Part shown: positions 16,211-24,836 of the stretch, piece after piece
How positions within the stretch are numbered: position 1 is the stretch's first letter
How the letters are laid out: every line of letters begins with the position of its first letter
Assembly (NCBI RefSeq): GCF_017873555.1
Contig: NZ_JAGGKE010000001.1
Coordinates: forward strand, 186,001 to 250,000
Origin: Halorubrum trapanicum
GTDB taxonomy: Archaea; Halobacteriota; Halobacteria; Halobacteriales; Haloferacaceae
DNA length: 64,000 nt
Direction: 5' to 3'
Notes under the pieces: model-generated
Told to the model about the DNA's origin: nothing
Database searches by the model: none
The model's input: only the letters and a program-made list of their open reading frames with translations
Translations under genes and position numbers: made by a program

Positions 16211-17817
16211 GCGACCCGGCGACCGAGGGTGAGATCGACCCGGTCACGCTGGAGATCCTCCGGAACCAGCTGGAGAGCGTCGCGAGCGAGATGGGTCACG
16301 TGCTGATCCGCGGCGCGTACTCGCCGAACATCAAGGAGCGGCAGGACTGTTCGACGGCGATCTTCGACGCGGACGGCCGGATGGTCGCGCAGGCCGAACA
16401 CATTCCGGTCCACCTCGGTGCGATGCCCGACGCGGTCGCGGTCGTCCTCGACGAGGACCCGAAGCCGGGCGACGTGTTCGTCGTCAACGACCCGTTCGCC
16501 GGGGGGACGCACCTGCCGGACGTGACGCTTGTCTCGCCGATCGCGCCGAACGGAGAGATCGTCGGCTTCGCGGTGTCGCGCGCGCACCACGCCGACGTGG
16601 GCGGGAGCGCGCCGGGGAGCATGCCGCCGGGCGCCCGGGAGATATACGAGGAGGGACTCCGGCTCCCGGCGGTCCGGCTCGTCGACGGCGGCGAGCCGAA
16701 CGAGGCCGTCCGCGACCTGATCCTCGCCAACGTCCGGACGCCGGACGAGCGCGAGGCGGACCTCCGGGCGCAGCGCGCCGCGAACGCGCGCGCCGAGGAG
16801 CGCGTCGGCGAACTGCTCGACGAGCACGGCGACACGCTCCTCGACGCGTTCGACGCCGTCGTCGACTACTCCCGCGAGCGCGTCGAAAGCGAGATTCGCG
16901 ACCTCCCGGACGGAACCTACCGCGCGGCCGACGCCCTCGAAGGCGACGGCGTGACGGACGCGGACATCCCGGTCGCGGTGACGGTCACCGTCGACGGCGC
17001 GGCGATCGGCGTCGACTTCGCCGGCACCGCCGACCAAGTGGACGGCAACCTGAACGCCCCGTTCTCGGTGGCGAAGAGCGCGGTCTACTTCGTCGTTCGC
17101 GCGGTCACGGACCCGGAGATCCCGCCGAACCACGGCTGTTACGAGCCGGTGTCTATCTCCGCGCCCGAGGGGTCCCTGCTCGACCCCCGGCCGCCGGCCG
17201 CGGTCGTCGGGGGGAACGTCGAGACGAGCCAGCGCGTCACGGACGTCACGCTGGCCGCGCTCGCCGAGGCGGTGCCCGACGCGATCCCCGCCGGCGGCCA
17301 GGGGACGATGAACAACGTGATCGTCGGCGACCGCGCGGGCGAGTTCACCTACTACGAGACGATCGCCGGCGGGTTCGGCGCCCGCCCGAGCAGGGACGGG
17401 ATGGACGGCGTCCAGGTCGGCATGACCAACACGCTCAACACGCCCGTCGAGGCGCTAGAGACGGCGTACCCGCTCCGCGTCGAGCGGTACGCGCTGCGTC
17501 CGGGAAGCGGCGGCGACGGCCGCCACCGCGGCGGTCTCGGTCTCGAACGGACCGTCACCGTCGAGACCGACGCGACCGTCTCGCTACTGACCGAGCGCCG
17601 GAGAACCGCGCCGCGCGGCCTCGACGGCGGCGAGGACGGGGCGCTCGGCGAGAATCTGATCGACGGCGAGGCGGTCCCGGCGAAGACGTCCGTCGACGTC
17701 GCGGCCGGAACGACGGTCTCGATCCGCACGCCGGGCGGCGGCGGGCACGGCGACCCCGCCGAGCGCGACCCGGACGCGCGGGAGCGAGACCGTCGGGACG
17801 GGAAGATAGCGGACTGA
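16207..17817 (+). CDS. hyuB: Hydantoinase/oxoprolinase subunit B (HyuB family)
   Basis: A 536-aa partner of HyuA. Characteristic blocks: DPVTLEILRNQLESVASEMG, SPNIKERQDCSTAIFD, HIPVHLGAMP, VNDPFAGGTHLPDVTL, and the C-terminal GGGGHGDPAERDP. The GTG start at 16207 overlaps the hyuA stop. The two subunits normally form an alpha-beta complex. Convergent with fttA, 81 bp away. Confidence 0.9.
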   Translation: MSDPATEGEIDPVTLEILRNQLESVASEMGHVLIRGAYSPNIKERQDCSTAIFDADGRMVAQAEHIPVHLGAMPDAVAVVLDEDPKPGDVFVVNDPFAGGTHLPDVTLVSPIAPNGEIVGFAVSRAHHADVGGSAPGSMPPGAREIYEEGLRLPAVRLVDGGEPNEAVRDLILANVRTPDEREADLRAQRAANARAEERVGELLDEHGDTLLDAFDAVVDYSRERVESEIRDLPDGTYRAADALEGDGVTDADIPVAVTVTVDGAAIGVDFAGTADQVDGNLNAPFSVAKSAVYFVVRAVTDPEIPPNHGCYEPVSISAPEGSLLDPRPPAAVVGGNVETSQRVTDVTLAALAEAVPDAIPAGGQGTMNNVIVGDRAGEFTYYETIAGGFGARPSRDGMDGVQVGMTNTLNTPVEALETAYPLRVERYALRPGSGGDGRHRGGLGLERTVTVETDATVSLLTERRRTAPRGLDGGEDGALGENLIDGEAVPAKTSVDVAAGTTVSIRTPGGGGHGDPAERDPDARERDRRDGKIAD

Positions 17818-17898
17818 CGGGACAGAAAGGACGACGACGGCCGAGAAGAGGAGTCAGCGATCAACGGGACGGAGGACCCGGTCGAGTCACCGATCCGA

Positions 17899-19824
17899 TC
17901 ACTTGAACCGGAACGTCTCCAGATTCTTCGGCGCGAACGTCCGCATGTTGTAATCGTGGTACAGCGCCGAGGAGAGGTCCTGAACGGAGCCCTCGTCGCC
18001 GTGGACACACAGGACTTTCTCCGGGCGCGGGTTCATCGTCTTCACGAAGTTCTCCAGCCCCTGTCGGTCGGCGTGGCCGGAGAAGCCGTCGACGACCTCC
18101 GTCCCCATCTGGAGGGTGAGCGTGTCGCCGCGGCTCCCGCCGCCCCAGCCGTCGACCGGGATCTCGTCCCAGCCGTTCTGGATCCGGCGGCCGAGGGTTC
18201 CCTGCGCCTGGTAGCCGACGAACACGAGGTTCGAGTCCGGCTCGGGACCGATGTGGCGGAGCCACGACATGATCGGGCCGCCCTCGATCATCCCCGAGGT
18301 GGAGACGATGATACACTCGTCGCCGTCGGCGACCTCCTGTCGCTCCTCCTCGCCGCCGTCGATGTGGTTGAACTGGTCGGCGAGGAACGGGTTCTCGTCC
18401 TCGTGGAAGATGCGGTCGCGGAGGTCGTCGCGGAGGTACTCGGGGTAGGTGGTGTGGATCGCGGTCGCCTCCCAGATCATCCCGTCGAGGTGGACGGGCA
18501 TCTCCGGGATCTCCCCCTCGCGCATCGCCTCCTCTAAGACGAGCATGATCTCCTGGGAGCGCCCCACGGCGAACGCGGGGATGACGACCTTCCCGCCCTG
18601 CTCGTACGTCTCGTTGATGACCTCCTTGAGCGCCTCCTCGGAGTCCTCCTGGTCGGTCTGGTAGTCGTTGCGGCCGCCGTAGGTGGACTCCAGCACGAGC
18701 GTCTCGACGCGCGGGAAGTCGTTGACCGCGCCGTTGAACAGCCGGGTGTCCTCGTAGTGAATGTCGCCCGAGAACGCGACGTTGTAGAGACCGTCGCCGA
18801 TGTGGAAGTGGGTGACCGCGCTGCCGAGGATGTGGCCCGCGTTGTGGAACGTGAGCTTCACGTCGGGGGCCACGTCGGTCACGTCGCCGTACTCCAGCGG
18901 GATGGTGTGTTTGATCGCGTCGCGGACCTGCGCGGACTCGTACGGCGGCGTCCGCCCGTCCTTCGCCGCGACGTCGAGGTAGTCGAGCGTGAGGAGTCCC
19001 ATCAGGTCGCGGGTCGGCTCCGTCGTGTAGATGGGACCGTCGTAGCCGTACTTGTAGAGGAGCGGGACCAGCGCCGAGTGGTCGAGGTGGGCGTGGGTCA
19101 ACACGACCGCGTCGAGGGTCGCCGCGCCCGCGCCGAGCGCCTCGGGCACCTGGAGGTACGGCACCTCGCCCTCCGCGCCGGGCTTGTCGCCGCAGTCGAT
19201 GAGGATCCGGGTCTCGGGCGTCGAGAGGATGAACGCCGCACGGCCGACCTCGCGGCAGCAGCCGAGCGTCGTGATCCGGACCCACTCGTCGTCGGACATC
19301 TCCTCGCGGTGGATCTGGCGGCCGACGCGTTCGAGGATGTCGCGTCGCTCCTCGCGCTCGTTTTTCAGGAAGCCCCGGACGTTCGAGACGGTGGAGGACT
19401 CTATCGGCGGCGTCCGAACGACCTCGGGGGTCCAGCCGACCTCCTGCGTGATCTCGCGGAGCGTCGAGCCGCGGCGGCCGATCACCATCCCGGGCTTCTC
19501 GGCCTCGATGACGACCTCGCCGGTGTCCTCGTGGAAGTCGAGGTCGGTCACGCCGGCCTCCTCCGGGATCACGTCGCGGACCTCGTCCTCGGCCCGCGCC
19601 GGCGGCGAGAGGGCGCTCGGATCCGGTCGGACCGTGATCCGCTTGCGGAGCTTCGAGGCGAGCCGTCGGATCAGGTCGCCGTCGCCGGCGAACTGCTTCG
19701 GGTCGCGCGTGTAGACGACCAGCTCCGGTCCCTCGTATTTGACATCGGTGACCGTGATGTCGTTCGGTATTTCCTGCTCGATCTCTGATTTCAACGTATC
19801 GAGTTGCTTATCGACTTGACTCAT
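17899..19824 (-). CDS. fttA: aCPSF1/FttA, beta-CASP nuclease and transcription termination factor
   Basis: A 641-aa archaeal homologue of CPSF73. Residues 1-150 hold two KH-like RNA-binding domains (second with VIGRRGS at 114-120). Then a metallo-beta-lactamase fold with HAHLDH (244-249), NAGHILGSA and FSGDIHYED, a beta-CASP insert, and the C-terminal GFSGHADR and VHGDEGS motifs. The enzyme cuts U-rich 3' ends and releases RNA polymerase. Length is exactly that of the family. Transcribed alone; a possible promoter lies 70-100 bp upstream. Confidence 0.94.
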   Translation of the reverse strand: MSQVDKQLDTLKSEIEQEIPNDITVTDVKYEGPELVVYTRDPKQFAGDGDLIRRLASKLRKRITVRPDPSALSPPARAEDEVRDVIPEEAGVTDLDFHEDTGEVVIEAEKPGMVIGRRGSTLREITQEVGWTPEVVRTPPIESSTVSNVRGFLKNEREERRDILERVGRQIHREEMSDDEWVRITTLGCCREVGRAAFILSTPETRILIDCGDKPGAEGEVPYLQVPEALGAGAATLDAVVLTHAHLDHSALVPLLYKYGYDGPIYTTEPTRDLMGLLTLDYLDVAAKDGRTPPYESAQVRDAIKHTIPLEYGDVTDVAPDVKLTFHNAGHILGSAVTHFHIGDGLYNVAFSGDIHYEDTRLFNGAVNDFPRVETLVLESTYGGRNDYQTDQEDSEEALKEVINETYEQGGKVVIPAFAVGRSQEIMLVLEEAMREGEIPEMPVHLDGMIWEATAIHTTYPEYLRDDLRDRIFHEDENPFLADQFNHIDGGEEERQEVADGDECIIVSTSGMIEGGPIMSWLRHIGPEPDSNLVFVGYQAQGTLGRRIQNGWDEIPVDGWGGGSRGDTLTLQMGTEVVDGFSGHADRQGLENFVKTMNPRPEKVLCVHGDEGSVQDLSSALYHDYNMRTFAPKNLETFRFK

Positions 19825-20000
19825 ATCTCACTGCGGGTCGTCGAGGCCGCCGTCGTCGAATCGCGGCGCGCGTCGCGCGGCGACTCGCCGCCGATCGGTC
19901 GACCGTGACGGGGTAGGCATAGTGGAAGTACTGTCCGTAGTGGTTCCGTACGCGGGAACAGCCAGCGAAAACCCGCTTGGTTCACGCTACTGCCCCGCCG

Positions 20001-20008
20001 TTATAAAA
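20001..20008 (+). promoter_or_regulatory. TATA box of the 20050 gene
   Basis: TTATAAAA, 42-49 nt upstream of the ATG, predicting a transcript start near 20028 and a short 5' leader of about 20 nt. Confidence 0.5.
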
Positions 20009-20049
20009 GCCTTCGCAAAGGGCAAGCCGACGGCGATCGAACCCCGTCT

Positions 20050-20583
20050 ATGCGCGTCACGCCGCAGACGGTCCGCGACGAGCGCGACTGGGTCCGCGAC
20101 CGCGCCGACGTCGTCGTCCCGATCCTCAACGACACCCGCGACCGGCTCGGCCGGCTCTTCGAGACGGAGGTGGACGCGGTCGCGCCCGAGGCGTACCGCC
20201 GCGAGGTCGACGCCGTCTTCGCCGACGGCGAGGTCGCGGTCAACGTCGCGGCCTGCGTCGCGCTCCTCCGCGACCTCGACGTGGCGGGGGACTACCCCGG
20301 GTTCGTCGTCGACGAGGTCCTCGGCCGGGAGCTGGCGGCGACGGTCGCCGGCGGCCGTCCGCTCTCGCTGCTCGCGCAGGCGACGTTCCACGTCGCCGAC
20401 CTCCACGTGGACCGGGACGCCGCGGCCGATTCGGACGAGTCCGGCGCCGGGACGGCCGGCGCCGACGACCTCGACGCCGCGCTCGCCGCGGGGTTTCAGA
20501 CGCGGCTTCCGGGCTGGGACTGGCGCGAGGGAGAGAGTCCGTTCGCGGTCGCCGCGGACGGCGACGCCGGCGATTCCGATTAG
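20050..20583 (+). CDS. Uncharacterised haloarchaeal protein
   Basis: A 177-aa soluble acidic protein starting MRVTPQTVRDERDWVRDRAD. The first 120 residues look like a helical domain (ILNDTRDRLGRLFETEVDAV, AACVALLRDLDVAGDYPGF); the rest is an Asp/Ala-rich low-complexity stretch with a conserved-looking end (LPGWDWREGESPFAVAAD). No cofactor motif. Divergent from fttA; convergent with the SDR gene, 10 bp apart. Function not assigned. Confidence 0.6.
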   Translation: MRVTPQTVRDERDWVRDRADVVVPILNDTRDRLGRLFETEVDAVAPEAYRREVDAVFADGEVAVNVAACVALLRDLDVAGDYPGFVVDEVLGRELAATVAGGRPLSLLAQATFHVADLHVDRDAAADSDESGAGTAGADDLDAALAAGFQTRLPGWDWREGESPFAVAADGDAGDSD

Positions 20584-20593
20584 AACGGTCCGA

Positions 20594-21460
20594 CTACGAA
20601 GTGAAGTTTTTCACCAGCCCGTACGCCTTGTCGAGCAGCGCGTCGGGGAGGAACCGCGCGAGGACGCCGACGCGAGCAACGGTCCCGGGCTGGACCCGTG
20701 CGGGGGGCCGGGTCGCGCTCGCGGCGTCGTAGATCGCGTTCGCGACCAGTTCCGGCTCGACCGCGCCGGGACCGTCGCCGCCGATCAGCTGCGCGTCCTC
20801 GAACATCGCGTAGAACTCCTCGTACGCCTCGGTCCGCTCGATCCCCTCGCGCTCCTCGGGGTCGGCCGCCGCTTCCGCGCGCTTCGAGAAGTTCGTCTTC
20901 ACGGGACCGGGTTCGACGACGACGACGTCGATCCCGAGGTCCGCGACCTCGTTCCGCAGCGCGTCCGACATCGCTTCCAGGGCGAACTTCGACCCGCTGT
21001 ACACGCCGCCGCCGGGCATCGACACGCGCCCCGCGACCGACGAGACGTTGACGATGGTCCCGTCGCGCTCGCGGCGCATCGCCGGGAGGACCGCCCGGAT
21101 CAGCCGGTGCGGGCCGTACACGTTCACGTCGAACTGGTCGTGGACTCGCTCCGTGGTGACGTCCTCGACCGGTCCGAACTGTCCGTAGCCGGCGTTGTTG
21201 ATCAGGGCGTCGATCGCGCCCTCCTCGTCGAGGATTCGGCCGACGACGCGGTCGACGTCGTCCTGGTCGGTGACGTCGAGCGTGGCGAGCTCACAGCCCG
21301 CCTCGCCGAGCGTTTCGACGTCCGCCGGGTTCCGCGCGGTGGCGTACACGGTCCATCCCTCGTCGAGGAAGGCGTGCGCCGCGGCGCGGCCGATGCCCGA
21401 GGAACAGCCGGTGATGAGTGCCGTCTTCTGCACGCGTTTTCGGTCAGTCTCCGACGGCAT
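20594..21460 (-). CDS. Short-chain dehydrogenase/reductase
   Basis: A 288-aa classical SDR: TGCSSGIG cofactor motif (17-24), NNAG (88-91), catalytic Ser near 140, and YSGSK (Tyr154, Lys158). The absence of an acidic residue at the end of strand 2 (YATARN) suggests NADP(H) preference. The PGPVKTNF block is typical of retinol-dehydrogenase/ketoreductase-like members. Substrate unknown. The gene stands alone. Confidence 0.88.
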   Translation of the reverse strand: MPSETDRKRVQKTALITGCSSGIGRAAAHAFLDEGWTVYATARNPADVETLGEAGCELATLDVTDQDDVDRVVGRILDEEGAIDALINNAGYGQFGPVEDVTTERVHDQFDVNVYGPHRLIRAVLPAMRRERDGTIVNVSSVAGRVSMPGGGVYSGSKFALEAMSDALRNEVADLGIDVVVVEPGPVKTNFSKRAEAAADPEEREGIERTEAYEEFYAMFEDAQLIGGDGPGAVEPELVANAIYDAASATRPPARVQPGTVARVGVLARFLPDALLDKAYGLVKNFTS

Positions 21461-21520
21461 AACTCTCCCGACCGGTCGCGCCCGACCCGTCCCGTCTCGA
21501 CTCGGGCCACTGCTCCCCCG

Positions 21521-21598
21521 TTCGGATTTTCGTCACAGCTCCTCGATTCGGATTTTCGTCACAGCTCCTCGATTCGGATTTTCGTCACAGCTCCTCGG
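21521..21598. repeat. 26-bp tandem repeat (three copies) at the 3' end of the GNAT gene
   Basis: Units begin TTCGGATTTTCGTCACAG at 21521, 21547 and 21573. The innermost copy carries the last codons and stop of the GNAT gene; the two outer copies lie just beyond it. On the minus strand each copy ends GAGGAGCTGTGA or nearly so. Confidence 0.9.
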
Positions 21599-22061
21599 TC
21601 CGGATCCCCAACGCCTTCGACGCGGGCGCGGTCCGCTCGAACCCCCACCGCTCGTAGAAGCCGTCGACGTCGGCGAGGAGGTCCACGTACGCGCCCTCGG
21701 GCGCGTTCTCGCGCAGCCACGCGACGAGCGCGTCCACCATCGCCGTCCCGATCCCCCGACCCTGCTGTGGCGGCGCGACTGCCGTGTCCGTGAGATGGAA
21801 GATGGAGCCGCCGTCGCCGACGATCCGCGCCATCCCGACCGCCGACTCGGTCTCCGTCTCGACGACGTGGACGCCGTACGTCGTGTTCGGTAGCCCGCGC
21901 TCGCCGGCCTCGCGCGACCGATCGGTCATGCCGGCGTCTCGCCTGAGCCGGCGGAACGCCGCGACGGACGGCGTCGTCTCTCGGAGCTCGTAGCCCGCCG
22001 GGAGCGCGGTCTCGCCGAGTCGCCGCTCGGAAGCGTCGGACCCGGCCGCGTCGTCGCTCAT
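21585..22061 (-). CDS. GNAT family N-acetyltransferase
   Basis: A 158-aa GNAT. The acetyl-CoA pyrophosphate-binding motif is PQQGRGIGTAMVDAL, preceded by the strand VGMARIVGDGG and followed by VDLLADVDGFYERWGFERT, which is typical of the family. Start ATG at 22061 is supported by a TATA-like box (ACTTTTGC) about 26 nt upstream on the minus strand. Acceptor unknown. Its last six codons are inside a 26-bp triplication. Confidence 0.85.
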   Translation of the reverse strand: MSDDAAGSDASERRLGETALPAGYELRETTPSVAAFRRLRRDAGMTDRSREAGERGLPNTTYGVHVVETETESAVGMARIVGDGGSIFHLTDTAVAPPQQGRGIGTAMVDALVAWLRENAPEGAYVDLLADVDGFYERWGFERTAPASKALGIRTEEL

Positions 22062-22114
22062 GCGCGGTCGTTCGCGGCCGCAAAAGTAGTCGCTTCGGTC
22101 GCGGGCGAGCCGAC

Positions 22115-22885
22115 TTACTCCTCGTCGCTCTCGCCGTCGGTCTCGTCCTCGTCGGCCGGGAGCAGGTCGCGCTCGTCGAGGATCTCCTCGATCTCGTCGG
22201 TCGGTCGCTCGGCGTACTCGGGGTCGTCGACGGTGATCGTCGCGACGCCGACGCCGTCGGGGGTCAGCTCGCCGTCGTTCGACTGCGCGAGGGTGTCGAG
22301 CGCCAGCCCGACCGCCTCGTCCGTCGAGATACCCTCCTCGTACTCCGCTTCGAGGTAGTCGCGGAGGTCGCTGCGGTCCGAGCCGATAGAGAGCGCCTGC
22401 CACTCGTAGGGGGTGCCGGAGGGGTCCGTCTCGAACAGGCGCGGCTCGCCGTTCTCGATACCGCCGACGATCAGCGCGACGCCGAACGGGCGCGCGCCGC
22501 CGACCTGCGTGTACTGCTGGATGTGGTCGGTGATGTTCTTCGTCAGCGTCTCGATGCCGACCGGCTCGCCGTAGCGGAGCCGGTTCACCTGCGCCTGCCG
22601 GCGCGCGAAGTCGATGAGCTGACGCGCGTCGGCGACGTGGCCCGCGCTCGCGACGCCGACGTGGTCGTCGGCCTTGTGGAGCTTCTCGATGCTCTCCGGC
22701 TCCATCAGCGGGGAGCGGGCGCGCTTGTCGGCCGCGAGGACGACCCCGTCCTCGGCGCGGATCCCGACGCTCGCCGTCCCTCGCTTCACCGCCTCCCGGG
22801 CGTACTCGACCTGGTAGAGTCGGCCGTCCGGAGAGAAGATTGTGATGCCGCGGTCGTACGCCTGCTGTTGGGATTGGCCCTGCAT
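22115..22885 (-). CDS. psmA: Proteasome alpha subunit
   Basis: A 256-aa 20S proteasome alpha subunit. It starts MQGQSQQQAYDRGITIFSPD with the alpha-specific N-terminal helix and the YQVEYAREAVKRGTASVGI signature, and keeps the conserved GSD..LRDYLE and an acidic C-terminal tail (DEDETDGESDEE). Start ATG 22885 is the canonical N-terminus; the upstream extension overlaps pop5. It is last in a run with rpp30, a methyltransferase and pop5, an arrangement (RNase P with proteasome/exosome genes) seen in many archaea. Confidence 0.95.
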   Translation of the reverse strand: MQGQSQQQAYDRGITIFSPDGRLYQVEYAREAVKRGTASVGIRAEDGVVLAADKRARSPLMEPESIEKLHKADDHVGVASAGHVADARQLIDFARRQAQVNRLRYGEPVGIETLTKNITDHIQQYTQVGGARPFGVALIVGGIENGEPRLFETDPSGTPYEWQALSIGSDRSDLRDYLEAEYEEGISTDEAVGLALDTLAQSNDGELTPDGVGVATITVDDPEYAERPTDEIEEILDERDLLPADEDETDGESDEE

Positions 22886-22889
22886 GATA

Positions 22890-23369
22890 TCACTCGGTGT
22901 CGAACGTCGTCGCGCCGACGCGACCCGACTCGACCCGCACGTCGCACGCGTCTCCGCGCGCGACAGCGGGCCGCTCGGCGCCCTCGAACGCGACGTCTCG
23001 CTGTGTCGAACTGGGGGTCGCGCGACCCATATATCTTTCCTCACAGGCACGCACCGTCCCCGAAATCCCCCTGACGAGGATTCCGACCGGCTCGCCGTCG
23101 ACCTCGCTCACGCAGGCGATCGCGGCGCGCGCGTCGTCGACGTGGCCGTGTCTGACGCGGACGACGGCCTCGCCGGTCCCGTCCGCGTGCGAGAACGACA
23201 GCAGCGTGAGGTCGGCGTCGGCGCTGCCGGCGTCGCCGAGGAGGTTGCCGGCGCTGTACCACAGCGCGCGCTGGAACGCCCGCCGCCCGACCTCGGCGTC
23301 CGACCACGACTCGACCCCGACCGCGATGTACCGCCACCGCGGCCGGAGGTGTTTCGGGAGGTGTTTCAC
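22890..23369 (-). CDS. rnp2: RNase P protein component 2 (Pop5)
   Basis: A 159-aa RNase P protein starting MKHLPKHLRPRWRYIAVGVE, the archaeal Pop5 signature, with the RRM-like fold (LTLLSFSHADGTGEAVVRVR). It helps the RNase P RNA cleave 5' leaders from pre-tRNA, in a pair with Rpp30. A divergent, haloarchaeal C-terminal extension follows residue 115. The stop is 4 bp from the psmA start and the start 7 bp from the methyltransferase stop: a tight operon. Confidence 0.92.
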   Translation of the reverse strand: MKHLPKHLRPRWRYIAVGVESWSDAEVGRRAFQRALWYSAGNLLGDAGSADADLTLLSFSHADGTGEAVVRVRHGHVDDARAAIACVSEVDGEPVGILVRGISGTVRACEERYMGRATPSSTQRDVAFEGAERPAVARGDACDVRVESGRVGATTFDTE

Positions 23370-23376
23370 GGGGAGA

Positions 23377-24009
23377 TCACGCCGGCAGCTCGCGGACCCG
23401 CTCCGCGACGATCACCGCCACCTGGTCGTGGACGCGCTCGACGGCGGTCACCGCGAACCCCTCCTCGGTGAACGCCTCGACCAGCGTGCCGACCGTCGCG
23501 GGGTCGTCGACCTCGGGGCTGTAGAACGGCGCGTCGGGGTCCGGGTCCTCGAAGAAGGCCACGTCGCCGAGGACGATCCGCCGCGCGCCCGTCTCCGACA
23601 TGACGCGGATCGCCTCGCGCTTCTCGTCGTCCGCGAGGTGGTGGAGCGCGAAGTTCGAGGTGACGACGTCGACCCGCTGGTCCGGGTCGAGTCCGGGGTC
23701 GCGGAACTCCCCGTACGCGAACTCGACGTTGTCGAGGCCGCGGTCCGCGGCCTTCCGCCGACCCTCGTCCATCATCCCTTCGCTGATATCGCGCGCGAGG
23801 ACGCGCTCCGCGTCCTCGGCGAGCGCGAGCGCGATGGCGCCGGTCCCGGCCCCCAGATCGAGGACGATATCGTCCGCTTCCGGCGCCGCGCGGTCGATCA
23901 CGAGGCCCGCGCAGGCGTGGTACTCCTCGCTCTTCGAGTCGTCGTACTCGGTCGCCTTCTCGGAGAACCGCTCGGCGTGTTCAGCAACCGTCTTCTTCAT
24001 ACCTGCCAC
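23377..24009 (-). CDS. Class I SAM-dependent methyltransferase inside the RNase P operon
   Basis: A 210-aa Rossmann methyltransferase: motif I VLDLGAGTGAIALALA, acidic residue at the end of strand 2 (ARDIS), and TSNFALHHLADDEKREAI. The start overlaps the rpp30 end by 29 bp; a second ATG (24000) gives MKKTVAEHAERFSEKA and would overlap by 20 bp. It is not a known RNase P subunit; its place between rpp30 and pop5 suggests a link to tRNA or RNA, but the substrate is unknown. Confidence 0.85.
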   Translation of the reverse strand: MAGMKKTVAEHAERFSEKATEYDDSKSEEYHACAGLVIDRAAPEADDIVLDLGAGTGAIALALAEDAERVLARDISEGMMDEGRRKAADRGLDNVEFAYGEFRDPGLDPDQRVDVVTSNFALHHLADDEKREAIRVMSETGARRIVLGDVAFFEDPDPDAPFYSPEVDDPATVGTLVEAFTEEGFAVTAVERVHDQVAVIVAERVRELPA

Positions 24010-24766
24010 GTCGGACCCCCGGCTCTATGAAGCCCTCGGAGCGACGCTCCCGGTTCCGCTCGACGAGGTCGCCCCACGCCCGAAGCCCCTCGCGGACGGT
24101 CTCCGCGTCGAACCCGATCGCCTCGCCGACCGCGATCAGCTCCCGCGGCGCTCGCAGCTGGAGGTGCGAGCGGGCGTTCGCGCTCACGACGTACGGCGCG
24201 TCGTAGTGGTCGACTATCTCGCGGAGCTTCCGGAGGTCCGCGAGCGCCCGGACGCGTTTCCCGCCGGTCGCGCGCAGCGCCGGCCCGAAGTCGAACTCGA
24301 CGCGGACGCCGTTGTCGCGCGCCGCCTTCGCGAGGACGTGGTTGAAGTCGCCGCCGTCCGCCATCGGGCGGACCAGCACGTCGACGCGGGACTGCTCGAC
24401 CGCGAACCGGTTCACGGCGTCGTCCCCGCCGACGACGCAGACCACGGTCCGGTCGGAGCGGTAGTTCCCGACCGCGCCGGAGGCGCTCGTGGGGTCGTCG
24501 GCGTCTATCTCGACGGCGTCGACGGCGTCGATCCCGTACTCCTCGCGGAGGGCGTCCGGGTCGGTGACGGGACTCCCGTCGCGGTCCGTCGCGGCCGATC
24601 CCCCTCCGCCGTCGCCGTCCGCCGCGACCGATTCGCCCCCGCCGGTCGGCTCCAGCGCGTCGCGCGTCCGCACCACGATCCCGTCGTACCCGTGCCGGGC
24701 CGCGGTGGCGGCGTGGCGCGCGACGGTCGTCTCCCCGTCGGGGTGGGCGTGAACGGCCTCGTACAT
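23981..24766 (-). CDS. rnp3: RNase P protein component 3 (Rpp30)
   Basis: A 261-aa TIM-barrel RNase P protein: MYEAVHAHPDGETTVARHA, VRVEFDFGPALRATGGKRVR, VVSANARSHLQLRAPREL. A halophilic Gly/Asp insert (about residues 46-70) is present between strands. It is first in the operon rpp30-methyltransferase-pop5-psmA. A TATA-like CGATACG lies about 25 nt upstream on the minus strand. Confidence 0.92.
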   Translation of the reverse strand: MYEAVHAHPDGETTVARHAATAARHGYDGIVVRTRDALEPTGGGESVAADGDGGGGSAATDRDGSPVTDPDALREEYGIDAVDAVEIDADDPTSASGAVGNYRSDRTVVCVVGGDDAVNRFAVEQSRVDVLVRPMADGGDFNHVLAKAARDNGVRVEFDFGPALRATGGKRVRALADLRKLREIVDHYDAPYVVSANARSHLQLRAPRELIAVGEAIGFDAETVREGLRAWGDLVERNRERRSEGFIEPGVRRGRYEEDGC

Positions 24767-24836
24767 GGCCCGTCGTTTCGCGGCCGGGCGTATCGGCGTT
24801 GCGCTTTCGACGTCGACCCCGCCCCGGTCTCCCGCC

